Source: Demequina salsinemoris (GTDB lineage: Bacteria; Actinomycetota; Actinomycetes; Actinomycetales; Demequinaceae). From it: 44,209 nt of DNA. The stretch is taken from assembly GCF_000974805.1 (NCBI RefSeq), contig NZ_BBQZ01000009.1, positions 1-44,209 on the forward strand, given 5' to 3'. A model generated the notes under the pieces. It was not told the origin of the DNA and did no database searches. It worked only from the letters and a program-made list of their open reading frames with translations. The translations under genes and the position numbers were made by a program. Positions 36,755-43,918 of this stretch are shown piece by piece (the first letter of the stretch is position 1; each line of letters opens with the position of its first letter).

Positions 36755-37144
36755 GGCGAGGATGACACGCCCGAGCGCGAAGCCAGTGACGTGGGCGATG
36801 AAGACGCGATACCAGTCGATCGCGAAGCTGTGGTCGCCTGCGGCGATCTGGACGTCGCGCAGGTACAGCGAGGTAGGCACCGTGTCGGCGCGCTCTTCGA
36901 ACTCGATCATGCCCTCGGTGGGGTCATGCGCGAGGTCTCCCGCGAGCGCGGCGAGCGTCTCGACGCCGACGTCCCCGGCGTGGCCGCCGTCGTTGTAGCG
37001 GCCCCAGTAGTCACGAGCGGACACGAGCTCACCGGTGATGACGAGGCCGCCGGTGCTGAGCGTCAGTCCGACGCCGGACACCGTGGAGACGTTGGTCGCC
37101 TTCGCGAGTCCCTCGAGCGAGAGGGGCGAGAGTTCGGTGGGCAT
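36752..37144 (-). CDS. Hypothetical protein (faint resemblance to GvpU-type proteins)
   Basis: 130 residues from ATG 37144, which has AGGAGG 8 nt upstream. The order of a short amphipathic helix (LSPLSLEGLAKATN), paired strands (GVGLTLSTGGLVITGELVSARDYW) and a C-terminal strand region with YLRDVQIAAGDHSFAIDWYRVFIAHVTGF recalls the small GvpU-type accessory family. No other gas-vesicle gene is present and the match is only a layout impression. The stop codon is the first element of the 16-unit 7-bp repeat. Confidence 0.7.
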   Translation of the reverse strand: MPTELSPLSLEGLAKATNVSTVSGVGLTLSTGGLVITGELVSARDYWGRYNDGGHAGDVGVETLAALAGDLAHDPTEGMIEFEERADTVPTSLYLRDVQIAAGDHSFAIDWYRVFIAHVTGFALGRVILA

Positions 37145-37277
37145 GGCGGTACCTCCTGAGAGCAGTTGCTCGGAGGCTAACACCAGGGACGATGCCGTGG
37201 CACGGTCGCGTGGAACACCCGACAGACGCTCACATCGCGTGCTTCACTGCCGATGGATCGGCCGCACGTGTCGACCC

Positions 37278-37346
37278 TTGTCGGCCGGGCGCGCCAGACC
37301 TTGTCGACCGAACGCGTCGGACCTTGTCGACCGAACGCGTCAGACC
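37278..37346. repeat. 23-bp tandem repeat, three units, overlapping a stop codon
   Basis: Units 37278-37300, 37301-37323 and 37324-37346. The last two differ at one base (TTGTCGACCGAACGCGTC then GGACC or AGACC); the first is more diverged. The stop codon of the GNAT gene (37340-37342) lies in the third unit. The units contain the palindromes GTCGAC and ACGCGT. Confidence 0.85.
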
Positions 37347-37888
37347 TTGATGTCCCGCATCTCGACGACCTTGAGCACCGCACCCGTGCGGCTGACGCGC
37401 TCGCCGCGCGCGACCACGTCCATGCCAAGGCGCTCGTAGAGTGCGATGTTCCGCTCCTCCTCCGCGCGCACGGTGCAGGACAGGCCATCGAGGCCCCCCG
37501 CGCGCGCCGTCTCGCGCAGCGCCCCGACCAGGAACGATGCGACGCCCCGTCCACGGGCCTCGGGCACCACGCCCAAGCGCCCGAAGTAGCGCGTGCCGTC
37601 GCCCGCATCGTGGTGCTTGACGCTCGCGACCGCGGCGCCGTCGATCCTCGCCACGGCCACCTGGACTCCGGAGCTGATCTCCTTGGTGAGCGTGCGAGCG
37701 TTCTCGAGCATCGCTCCCGAGGTCTGACCCTTGGCGGCGTACTCATGGAAGGCACGATGCATGACGTCGATCGCCTCGACTGCGCTCTCGGGCGCGATAC
37801 TGAGCTCGACTTCGATCTGAGGGGCGTCGATCTGAAGGGTGTCGATCTGAGGGGTGTCGATCACGGCGCCGCCGTTCTTGCTTGCACT
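37340..37888 (-). CDS. GNAT-family N-acetyltransferase
   Basis: 182 residues from GTG 37888. The N-terminus has an Asp-x-Pro-Gln-Ile repeat (from a 15-bp DNA repeat), then a GNAT domain: IDVMHRAFHEYAAKG, VQVAVARIDGAAVASVKHHD, FGRLGVVPEARGRGVASFLVGALRE (acetyl-CoA loop R-G-R-G-V-A) and LYERLGMDVVARGERVSR. The substrate is not predictable. A GTG at 37933 would add 15 residues. I prefer 37888 because TATCGT lies 8 nt upstream and the longer form overlaps it. Confidence 0.8.
   Translation of the reverse strand, partial: SASKNGGAVIDTPQIDTLQIDAPQIEVELSIAPESAVEAIDVMHRAFHEYAAKGQTSGAMLENARTLTKEISSGVQVAVARIDGAAVASVKHHDAGDGTRYFGRLGVVPEARGRGVASFLVGALRETARAGGLDGLSCTVRAEEERNIALYERLGMDVVARGERVSRTGAVLKVVEMRDIKV
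37812..37856. repeat. 15-bp tandem repeat in the GNAT N-terminus
   Basis: Three units of TCGATCTGA(G/A)GGG(C/T)G. On the minus strand they encode a repeated Gln-Ile-Asp-(Ala/Thr)-(Pro/Leu) ahead of the GNAT core. The unit length keeps the reading frame. Confidence 0.85.
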
Positions 37889-37975
37889 CACGAGGTGCCA
37901 CGATAACCCCGGGCGCTTAGGACTTTGCGCCACCGGAGGAAAACCGCTGGCAGAGAACCCCTTCGGGCCGAAATG

Positions 37976-38818
37976 TCAGGCTCCGGCGGCGAGCATCACC
38001 GCAAGGCAGGCCATCACGGCTGCGATGATGCCGTCGAGCACGCGCCACGCGCCCGGACGGGACAGCGGACCCGAGAGCAGCCGAGCCCCGTATCCGAGCG
38101 TCAGGAACCACACCACGGAGCCCGTGGCCGCACCCGCCGCGAAGATCCAGCGGAGGTCGCCATACGTCGAGGCGACCGTGCCCATGAACAGCACGGTGTC
38201 GAGGTACACGTGCGGGTTGAGCCACGTCACGGCGAGGACCGCGAGAAGCGTGGCCCTGGCCGTCGTGCCGCTCCGACGAACCTCGGCGACCCTCGGCGTC
38301 GCACCCGGTGCGATCGGAGACCCCGGAACCACTGGAAACCCCGGAACCACTGGAGCTGACGCCACAGGCGCCGTGACCACCGGCGCCGCCGCGATCGAGG
38401 CGGCCATCGCATCGTCCTGGCCCCGCCCACCGAGGCCCATCTCGCCGAGGCCCAGCCCACCGGGCCCGCTCGCGCCGTCCGCACCGTCCTGCTCGAACTC
38501 CTGAGACTCAGCGCCGCCCGACCCGACGTCGAGACCCGCGCCGGGCCGCCAGGCGCGTCGCGCGGCGACGAGGGCGTAGCCCAGCAGGAAGGTCGCGCCG
38601 CCCCACCGCGCGACGGCGACGAGCCACGGAACACCCACGACCGCTGCGCCGACGCCCGAGACGCCGACCGCGATGAGGAGCGCGTCGGACACGGCGCAGA
38701 CGGCGACGACCATGAGCACGTGCTCGCGCCGCAGCCCCTGGCGCAGGACGAACACGTTCTGCGCGCCGATCGCGATGATCAGCGAAAGGGAGAAGCCGAG
38801 GCCAGCGAGGTAGGTCAT
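37976..38818 (-). CDS. lysE: LysE/ArgO-type basic amino acid exporter with a long central loop
   Basis: 280 residues, longer than the usual 200-235. TM1 begins TYLAGLGFSLSLIIAIGAQNVFVLRQGLRREHV, with the family hallmark G-A-Q-N-x-F-V-L-x-Q-G. The C-terminal half has VTWLNPHVYLDTVLF (N-P-x-x-x-L-D). Between TM3 and the later helices an insertion of about 85 residues, rich in Gly, Ala and Pro-Val, replaces a short cytoplasmic loop. It contains an 18-bp tandem duplication and a decamer copy (38408-38417, Asp-Asp-Ala). It exports lysine or arginine when these accumulate. It is divergent from its LysG-type regulator. TACGGT lies 6 nt before the ATG (leaderless). Confidence 0.9.
   Translation of the reverse strand: MTYLAGLGFSLSLIIAIGAQNVFVLRQGLRREHVLMVVAVCAVSDALLIAVGVSGVGAAVVGVPWLVAVARWGGATFLLGYALVAARRAWRPGAGLDVGSGGAESQEFEQDGADGASGPGGLGLGEMGLGGRGQDDAMAASIAAAPVVTAPVASAPVVPGFPVVPGSPIAPGATPRVAEVRRSGTTARATLLAVLAVTWLNPHVYLDTVLFMGTVASTYGDLRWIFAAGAATGSVVWFLTLGYGARLLSGPLSRPGAWRVLDGIIAAVMACLAVMLAAGA
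38321..38356. repeat. 18-bp tandem duplication in the exporter loop
   Basis: Two units sharing CCCCGGAACCACTGG (38321-38338 and 38339-38356). They encode a doubled Val-Val-Pro-Gly motif in the inserted loop of the LysE-type exporter. Confidence 0.75.
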
Positions 38819-38888
38819 GAGGCGACCGTAACCACCGAACCAAAGAAGCACCACTAAAGATTCCTTGCCTTCCATTAGCCTGACTTAT

Positions 38889-39758
38889 ATGCAGATCCCG
38901 GCCGACCTCGCCCAGACCCTCGCAACCGCCGTCGAGGAGGGTTCGCTCGAGGGCGCGGCGCGCGCACTGCACCTCACCCAACCGGCCGTCAGCCAGCGGC
39001 TGCGCACGCTCGAGCGCCTCACCGGCCAGGTCCTGCTCGTGCGCTCGCGCCCCGTCCGCGCGACGCCTGCCGGCGAGATCGTGCTGCGCTACGCGAAGCA
39101 GGTCGCACGACTCGATGCAGAGACCTCCGACCTGCTGGGCCTCTCCACGGCCGGAACCCCATCGCTGTCGATCGGCGTCAACGCCGACTCGCTCGCCACG
39201 TGGTTCCTCCCTCCCCTGGCTCGGCTGACGGATCGGCTCGGGGTGGTGTTCGATCTGCATCGGGACGACGAAGGGCGCACGGCCGATCTGCTCGCGAACG
39301 GCACCGTCGCCGCGGCGGTGACGACCCAGCGCGACCCTGTACCCGGTTGCACGTCGACACGACTTGGCACGATCGCCTACCGCGCGGTCGCGTCGGAGGG
39401 CTTCGCGCGCCGCTGGTTCCCCGCCGGGGTCACTCGGGAGGCTCTCGCGGTCGCGCCGCTCGTGGACGTGGATCGGGAGGACCGCCTGCAGACCCGCTAC
39501 CTCGAGGTCATGGGTGTGGACGCGGCGCTCCCGCCGCGCCATCGCATCCCGACCACCCCCGACTTCGGGCGCGCGATCGAGATGGGCATGGCGTGGGGGC
39601 TCATGCCGCAGGTCCAGCGGGACGCCTCGACGGGCATCGTGGACCTTGGCGGACCCGACGTCACCGTCGACCTGTACTGGCAGCAGTGGCGCGTGCACTC
39701 GACGCTGCTCGACGAGGTCGCCGCGGAGATCGCGGCCGAGGCCGCGCGCCAGCTCTAG
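38889..39758 (+). CDS. lysG: LysR-type regulator of the ArgP/LysG group
   Basis: 289 residues. N-terminal winged HTH: AQTLATAVEEGSLEGAARALHLTQPAVSQRLRTLERLTGQVLLVRSRP, very close to the ArgP/LysG group, followed by a periplasmic-binding-like effector domain. In Corynebacterium glutamicum LysG activates the divergent lysE on binding lysine, arginine or histidine; the same divergent pair is seen here with 70 bp between starts. ATG 38889 lies 7 nt after TAGCCT (38876-38881), so its mRNA is probably leaderless. The operator should lie between 38830 and 38876. Confidence 0.92.
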   Translation: MQIPADLAQTLATAVEEGSLEGAARALHLTQPAVSQRLRTLERLTGQVLLVRSRPVRATPAGEIVLRYAKQVARLDAETSDLLGLSTAGTPSLSIGVNADSLATWFLPPLARLTDRLGVVFDLHRDDEGRTADLLANGTVAAAVTTQRDPVPGCTSTRLGTIAYRAVASEGFARRWFPAGVTREALAVAPLVDVDREDRLQTRYLEVMGVDAALPPRHRIPTTPDFGRAIEMGMAWGLMPQVQRDASTGIVDLGGPDVTVDLYWQQWRVHSTLLDEVAAEIAAEAARQL

Positions 39759-39861
39759 ACCCGCAGGACCCAGCCCCACCAGCTCAGCGGCACGCCGGCG
39801 CAGAGTCTCGCCTGCTCAGTCTCCCAGCCATGCCCCCGTAATGTTCAACCTCCCGCGGCCC

Positions 39862-40389
39862 TCAACCCTGCGCGGCAGCGAGCGCGTCGCGGAACACCCC
39901 TTCATCGGACGCCGAGAACACCGTGAGGATCACCTCTCTCACCGGCGTCTCCCCTGACAGACAGGCTTGCACCTCGCGCACGGCGATCGGTGCCGCGAGC
40001 GTCACGGGGAAGCCGTAGACGCCGGTGCTGATCGCCGGGAACGCCACGGTCTCGAGGCCATGCGCGGCCGCGAGCGCGAGCGACTCGCGGTAGCACGACG
40101 CGAGCAGGTCAAGCTCACCCCGATCGCCGCCGCGCCAGACGGGGCCGACTGTGTGGATCACATGCTTCGCCGGAAGCCGGTAGGCGCCCGTGATCCGCGC
40201 CTCGCCCGTCGGGCACCCGCCGAGGGCCCGACACTCGGCGAGCAGCTCGGGCCCGGCGGCGCGATGGATCGCACCGTCGACTCCCCCTCCGCCGAGGAGC
40301 GACTCGTTGGCGGCGTTGACGATCGCGTCGACGGCGAGCGTCGTGATGTCGGCGCGCACGACGCGGATCGCGCCCGCCGCATCGTCCAT
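39862..40389 (-). CDS. Macrodomain protein, probable O-acetyl-ADP-ribose deacetylase
   Basis: 175 residues spanning one YmdB-like macrodomain: [37 protein letters not shown] (ADP-ribose-binding Asn/Asp and Gly loop), then IHTVGPVW and [12 protein letters not shown]. Such enzymes hydrolyse ADP-ribosyl esters or O-acetyl-ADP-ribose. The start is uncertain: ATG 40389 is embedded in a perfect 20-bp palindrome made of two decamers, while GTG 40407 (VTRASSMDD) has a weak purine-rich stretch upstream. It follows metS on the same strand by about 35 bp, so it may be the last gene of a metP-metS-macrodomain operon. Confidence 0.88.
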   Translation of the reverse strand: MDDAAGAIRVVRADITTLAVDAIVNAANESLLGGGGVDGAIHRAAGPELLAECRALGGCPTGEARITGAYRLPAKHVIHTVGPVWRGGDRGELDLLASCYRESLALAAAHGLETVAFPAISTGVYGFPVTLAAPIAVREVQACLSGETPVREVILTVFSASDEGVFRDALAAAQG

Positions 40390-40398
40390 GGACGATGC
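40379..40398. repeat. Perfect 20-bp palindrome made of two decamers at the macrodomain start codon
   Basis: GCATCGTCC-AT-GGACGATGC is a perfect palindrome centred on the ATG of the macrodomain gene (ATG at 40387-40389 on the minus strand). It consists of one exact decamer (40378-40387, minus) and one 9-of-10 copy (40390-40399, plus) facing each other. As mRNA it would fold the start codon into a hairpin; as DNA it is a dyad site. Confidence 0.85.
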
Positions 40399-40423
40399 TC
40401 GCGTCACCGTGGCGCCTCGACCA

Positions 40424-40570
40424 TCAGTCGTCGGCGGGCGGGTCGTCCTCGCCGCCCGGCGGCATGTGCTCATGGTGCGGCCGGCGGACGAGCATCGTGA
40501 TCGCGGCGGCGAGACCGCCCCAGATGACGACCATCGACAGCAGCATCAGCAGGAGAGACTCGCCGCTCAT
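40424..40570 (-). CDS. metS: Small subunit of methionine/alanine importer
   Basis: 48 residues: [19 protein letters not shown], one transmembrane helix ending [11 protein letters not shown], then a His/Pro/Asp-rich tail. This is the MetS pattern (small membrane partner of the NSS-family importer MetP, characterised in Corynebacterium glutamicum). Its ATG overlaps the metP stop by 4 bp (ATGA, 40567-40570), which strongly supports the small gene. Confidence 0.88.
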   Translation of the reverse strand: MSGESLLLMLLSMVVIWGGLAAAITMLVRRPHHEHMPPGGEDDPPADD

Positions 40571-42240
40571 CGCCCGTCCTCCTCAGTGCGGGCCCCGGGG
40601 CCAGCGTCGTGCCCGTCGCCCGGGTCGACCTCGTAGATGGCGGGGTCGAACTCCTCGGTCACGGGAGCGCCGACCTCGGCGGGCAGGCGCAGCTGCTCGC
40701 GGCTCGGCCAGATATGGGGATGCTCGAGGTCGTCACGCCACGCGAAGCGCGGCATCACGAGCCCCATCGCGACGAGGAAGGCGATGGTCCCCCACCCGAA
40801 CACGACGAGGTACCAGGTCGGATACCCCTCGTAGCCGTCCTTGACGAGCGAGATCGCCTTCGTGACGAACATGTACACGAGCAGCACCGCGACGGCGCTC
40901 ACCAGGAGGTGCCAGTAGCGCCCGGGGCGCATCGGCGACACGGCGGCGAGGTGCCGTTCGAGCTCGGTGGCCCGCTTGCCGAACCACAGCGCGGCCGCGA
41001 TCATGCCGACAGCCGCCGCGACGATGCCGAGCTGGTTGGACCACTGGTCGACGGTGTCGAGCAGGATCAGCCCGCTCGTGGTGCCGAAGCCCGCGACCGA
41101 CAGGACCGCGGACACCACACCGAGCGACACGGCGCTCGTGCGCGGGTTCCAGCCGAACTTGTCCTGAAGCGCTGCCGACATCGTCTGCAGCAGCGAGATG
41201 AGCGACGTGAGGCCGGCGAGCACGAGCGACGCGAAGAACAGCGCGCCGAAGATCCACCCACCCGGCATCTGCGCGATCACCGCGGGGAAGGTGACGAAGG
41301 ACAGCATCGGGCCGGCGATGCCCTCGAGCTCGGCGACGGTGGTCCCCTGGTCGTGCGCGAAGAACCCGAGCGCCGCGAAGACCGCGATGCCCGCGAGCAG
41401 CTCGAACGAGCTGTTGCCGAAGGCGACGACCAGCCCTGGTCCCGTGATGTTCGAGCGGCGCTTGCGGTAGGACGCGTAGGTGATCATCACGCCGTACGCG
41501 AGCGACAGCGAGAAGAAGATCTGCCCGTAGGCGGCGATCCATACGTTCGGATCGGACAGCGCGGAGAAGTCGGGTGTGAACAGCGCCTCCACGCCGTCCA
41601 CCGCCCCCGGGAGCATGAGCGCGCGGATCACGAGGATGAGGAAGGTCGCCACCAGGAGCGGCATGCCGATGATGTTGAGCCGCTCGACGCCCTTGTGCAG
41701 GCCGAGCGCGAGCGTCCCGATCGCGATCCCCCAGACGATCACCAAGGGGATGACGACCCCGGGGACGAAGCTGACGCTCACCTCACCCGGCGTTCCGAGC
41801 TGCAGGTAGTCCTCAAGGAAGAAGCCCTGCGGATCGTCCGCGTAAGCGAGCGTGAAGCTGAAGTAGAAGTAGCTCAGCGCCCAGGCGATGACGGCCGTGT
41901 AGTACAGGCCGATCACGAAGTTGATCCCGATCTGGAACCAGCCGACTCCTTCGGCGTGGCGATGCACGCGATGCATCGACAGTGGAGCCGAGCCCCGGAA
42001 GCGGTGACCGATCGCGTTCTCGAGGAACAGGATCGGGATGCCGGCGGTCAGCAGGGCGATCAGGTAGGGGACGACGAAGGCGCCTCCGCCGTTCTCGTAG
42101 GCCACGGCGGGGAATCGCCAGATGTTGCCCAGACCCACGGCGGAGCCGACCGCGGCGAGGATGAAGGCCGTCTGGCCGCTCCAGTGCTCACGCTTCGCCT
42201 GTGGCGGCTCGACGGCTCCGCGCGCTCCCGCATCGGACAT
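40567..42240 (-). CDS. metP: Sodium-dependent methionine/alanine importer (NSS family)
   Basis: 557 residues with about 12 TM segments of the neurotransmitter:sodium symporter family. TM1 has the sodium/substrate motif AAVGSAVGLGNIWRFPAVAYENGGGAFVVPYL, and TM6 and TM8 have FFSLSLAYGVMITYASYR and SLISLLQTMSAAL. The hydrophilic C-terminal tail of about 70 residues is Asp/Glu/Pro-rich. With the overlapping metS it should form the Na+-coupled methionine and alanine uptake system. ATG 42240 has GGGGAGGG upstream. Confidence 0.93.
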   Translation of the reverse strand: MSDAGARGAVEPPQAKREHWSGQTAFILAAVGSAVGLGNIWRFPAVAYENGGGAFVVPYLIALLTAGIPILFLENAIGHRFRGSAPLSMHRVHRHAEGVGWFQIGINFVIGLYYTAVIAWALSYFYFSFTLAYADDPQGFFLEDYLQLGTPGEVSVSFVPGVVIPLVIVWGIAIGTLALGLHKGVERLNIIGMPLLVATFLILVIRALMLPGAVDGVEALFTPDFSALSDPNVWIAAYGQIFFSLSLAYGVMITYASYRKRRSNITGPGLVVAFGNSSFELLAGIAVFAALGFFAHDQGTTVAELEGIAGPMLSFVTFPAVIAQMPGGWIFGALFFASLVLAGLTSLISLLQTMSAALQDKFGWNPRTSAVSLGVVSAVLSVAGFGTTSGLILLDTVDQWSNQLGIVAAAVGMIAAALWFGKRATELERHLAAVSPMRPGRYWHLLVSAVAVLLVYMFVTKAISLVKDGYEGYPTWYLVVFGWGTIAFLVAMGLVMPRFAWRDDLEHPHIWPSREQLRLPAEVGAPVTEEFDPAIYEVDPGDGHDAGPGARTEEDGR

Positions 42241-42351
42241 TCAGCCCTCCCCTGCCCATCGGCCGGCATTGCGACCGCTCGGACCAGCAACGATGCCTTC
42301 AACGGTAGCGGGCGGGATCGATTCTCGCGCCCGCTCGCGACGCGGGAACCA

Positions 42352-42361
42352 GGACGATGCG
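42352..42361 (+). repeat. Dispersed decamer GGACGATGCG, intergenic copy
   Basis: Exact copy between the metP start and the promoter region of the small membrane protein gene at 42467. Confidence 0.85.
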
Positions 42362-42380
42362 GCAGCCGATGCCGTTCGCC

Positions 42381-42427
42381 GCCCCCACAAATGGGGGCTA
42401 CTTGGCGACACTCCGTGCCTCTAGCGT
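42381..42427 (+). promoter_or_regulatory. Palindromic candidate operator and -10 box upstream of the small membrane protein
   Basis: GCCCCCA-CAAA-TGGGGGC (42381-42398) is an 18-bp perfect dyad. A -10-like TAGCGT follows at 42422-42427, and the gene begins 39 nt later. The dyad sits where the -35 region would be, the position of a class II activator or a repressor. No adjacent regulator gene suggests its owner. Confidence 0.45.
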
Positions 42428-42466
42428 GGCAAGCGAGTCCCCCTCGACGATCGGGAAGGCGCTTCG

Positions 42467-42691
42467 ATGCCGTACTACCGCCACGAGGCGTTCAGATTCT
42501 TCGTCGCCGCCGTCGCAACGTTGACCGGCGTGCTGATGCTCACGGTGACATTCGTGCCGTCGCTCGCAGGCATCGGCAGCACCCTGCTCATCGACCTCGC
42601 CGCGGCCTTCGCGATCGCGATCGCCGCGCTCGAGATCAGGCAGTGCCTGCGGGACCGCAGCACCTCGAAGAACCGCACCTCGCGAGACTGA
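42467..42691 (+). CDS. Small two-helix membrane protein
   Basis: 74 residues with two hydrophobic helices, FFVAAVATLTGVLMLTVTFV and STLLIDLAAAFAIAIAALEI, and a basic C-terminal tail. No family is recognised. GGAAGG lies a suitable distance before the ATG, and an 18-bp dyad with a -10-like box lies upstream. These support a real, regulated gene despite its size. It converges on the phosphotransferase gene with 25 bp between them. Confidence 0.65.
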   Translation: MPYYRHEAFRFFVAAVATLTGVLMLTVTFVPSLAGIGSTLLIDLAAAFAIAIAALEIRQCLRDRSTSKNRTSRD

Positions 42692-42716
42692 AGCGGCGGA
42701 GTGCGCGTGGATCGGC

Positions 42717-43661
42717 TCAGGCTCCCGCGCGCGCCAGGCGTTGCTCGCCGTCGACGAGCAGCTGCGCGGTGACCTCGCCCGGGCCGCCGTGGAGGTGCTC
42801 GAACGCGGCGTTGTAGGAGGCAAGCCACGCGCTGGCGGCCCATGCGACCTCGCGCTCGTCGACGGTGAAGGCCCTGCCGCTCTCATCCTCGTACGCCGCG
42901 ATGACGCGTTCCCCCGCGGCGACCCCGGCGATGCGTCCGCGGTCAGGGAGCGCGACGTGGTCGACGGCGAGCGTGCCGACGAGGACCGCCTCGGGCCGCG
43001 CCGCTACGGAGTCCCAGTCATGGACGATCGGGCGGTCCCCGACCCAGCGCACGTTAAGCCCGTTGAGGTCGGTGTGGCCGACGACGCTCGGCAGATTCGA
43101 GGCGAGCAGCCGCGTCCGTGCACGGCGAGCGATCTCGATGAGGGCGAGCGGGAGCTCGGACTCGATGCGGTGCGGGTCCCAGCGGTCCGACGCGGCGGGC
43201 GGCCACACGCGCGTGGCGTCCGTGTGGTCGTAGTGCAGCCAGGGCGGTGGTTCGAGACCGTCGGGGTCGAGCTCGCGCAGCGCTCCGATGAGTCGTGCGA
43301 GCAGACGCGCATACAGTCGCGACGCGTCCCCGGTCGGCTCGAGGCCCCCGTCGCCTCGCCACTCCTCCGCGGTGACGATGCCGAGATCCTCGCCCGGTGC
43401 CGTCGGCACCTCCTCGGGACCGGCCAGCAGGGCCGGGCAGTCGATGCCGGCAAGGGTCGCGGCGCGCTGTGCACGGGCTGCGGCAAGCACGTGCGCTCCC
43501 CCGCCCCGTCGCTTAAGCGCTACCCGTCGCCCATCGGCAAGCGTCACGCCCACGACGTCGGACATGGAGCGCGCCCCGAAGAACACCTCGCTCGGCGGCG
43601 ACCCCAGCCGTGCGCGCACCCAGGCGGCGAGCGAATCGTCCAGGTCGGGACCGTCGGTCAT
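42717..43661 (-). CDS. APH-like phosphotransferase (protein kinase-like fold)
   Basis: 314 residues of the phosphotransferase/aminoglycoside phosphotransferase superfamily. The N-lobe has VVGVTLADGRRVALKRRGGGA (ATP-binding Lys), the catalytic loop is VVGHTDLNGLNVRWV (H-x-D-x4-N) and the metal site is IVHDWDSV (D-W-D). Choline, homoserine, fructosamine and aminoglycoside kinases share these, so the substrate is not predictable and a resistance role should not be assumed. ATG 43661 lies 6 nt after a minus-strand TAGCGT (43668-43673), so it is probably leaderless. Confidence 0.85.
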   Translation of the reverse strand: MTDGPDLDDSLAAWVRARLGSPPSEVFFGARSMSDVVGVTLADGRRVALKRRGGGAHVLAAARAQRAATLAGIDCPALLAGPEEVPTAPGEDLGIVTAEEWRGDGGLEPTGDASRLYARLLARLIGALRELDPDGLEPPPWLHYDHTDATRVWPPAASDRWDPHRIESELPLALIEIARRARTRLLASNLPSVVGHTDLNGLNVRWVGDRPIVHDWDSVAARPEAVLVGTLAVDHVALPDRGRIAGVAAGERVIAAYEDESGRAFTVDEREVAWAASAWLASYNAAFEHLHGGPGEVTAQLLVDGEQRLARAGA

Positions 43662-43678
43662 GGGGCCACGCTAGCGCG

Positions 43679-43918
43679 ATGACGCTGCCTGGGGGCCACG
43701 CGAATCTGGCGGCCCTGCCCCAGGGCCATGCGGTCCTTGCGACACTCGCCCAAGACCTCACCAACGTGTCGATCGCGAACGAGCCTGGGGTGGCGTTCGG
43801 GCGTTGGGTCCGGCCGGAGGCAGTCGTGGTGCCCGTCGCGCAGATGGATACGCCCGACAGGCACCCGCCTGCTGAGGCCAGGGCGCGCTGGGCGGCGTGG
43901 ACCGGAGCCCCTGCCTAG
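43679..43918 (+). CDS. Small hypothetical protein
   Basis: 79 residues (MTLPGGHANLAALPQGHAVL...). An internal near-duplicate of about ten residues (PGGHANLAAL / PQGHAVLATL) is seen at the start. The frame has high G/C third positions and its stop shares a CTAG with the stop of the convergent HNH gene. No family or Shine-Dalgarno is seen, and an opposite-strand frame also runs through part of it, so it may not be real. Confidence 0.4.
   Translation: MTLPGGHANLAALPQGHAVLATLAQDLTNVSIANEPGVAFGRWVRPEAVVVPVAQMDTPDRHPPAEARARWAAWTGAPA

Noticed and set aside
36587..37159. Plus-strand frame through the 7-bp repeat
   Set aside because: The translated repeat is an artefact of the array. The opposite-strand gene at 36752-37144 has a good AGGAGG and gene-like composition.
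42717..43661. Aminoglycoside resistance gene
   Set aside because: The APH-like motifs are shared by many small-molecule kinases and no resistance context is present, so a resistance label is not supported.
43658..43864. Minus-strand small frame opposite the 43679 gene
   Set aside because: His/Arg-rich composition typical of a shadow frame and no start signal.
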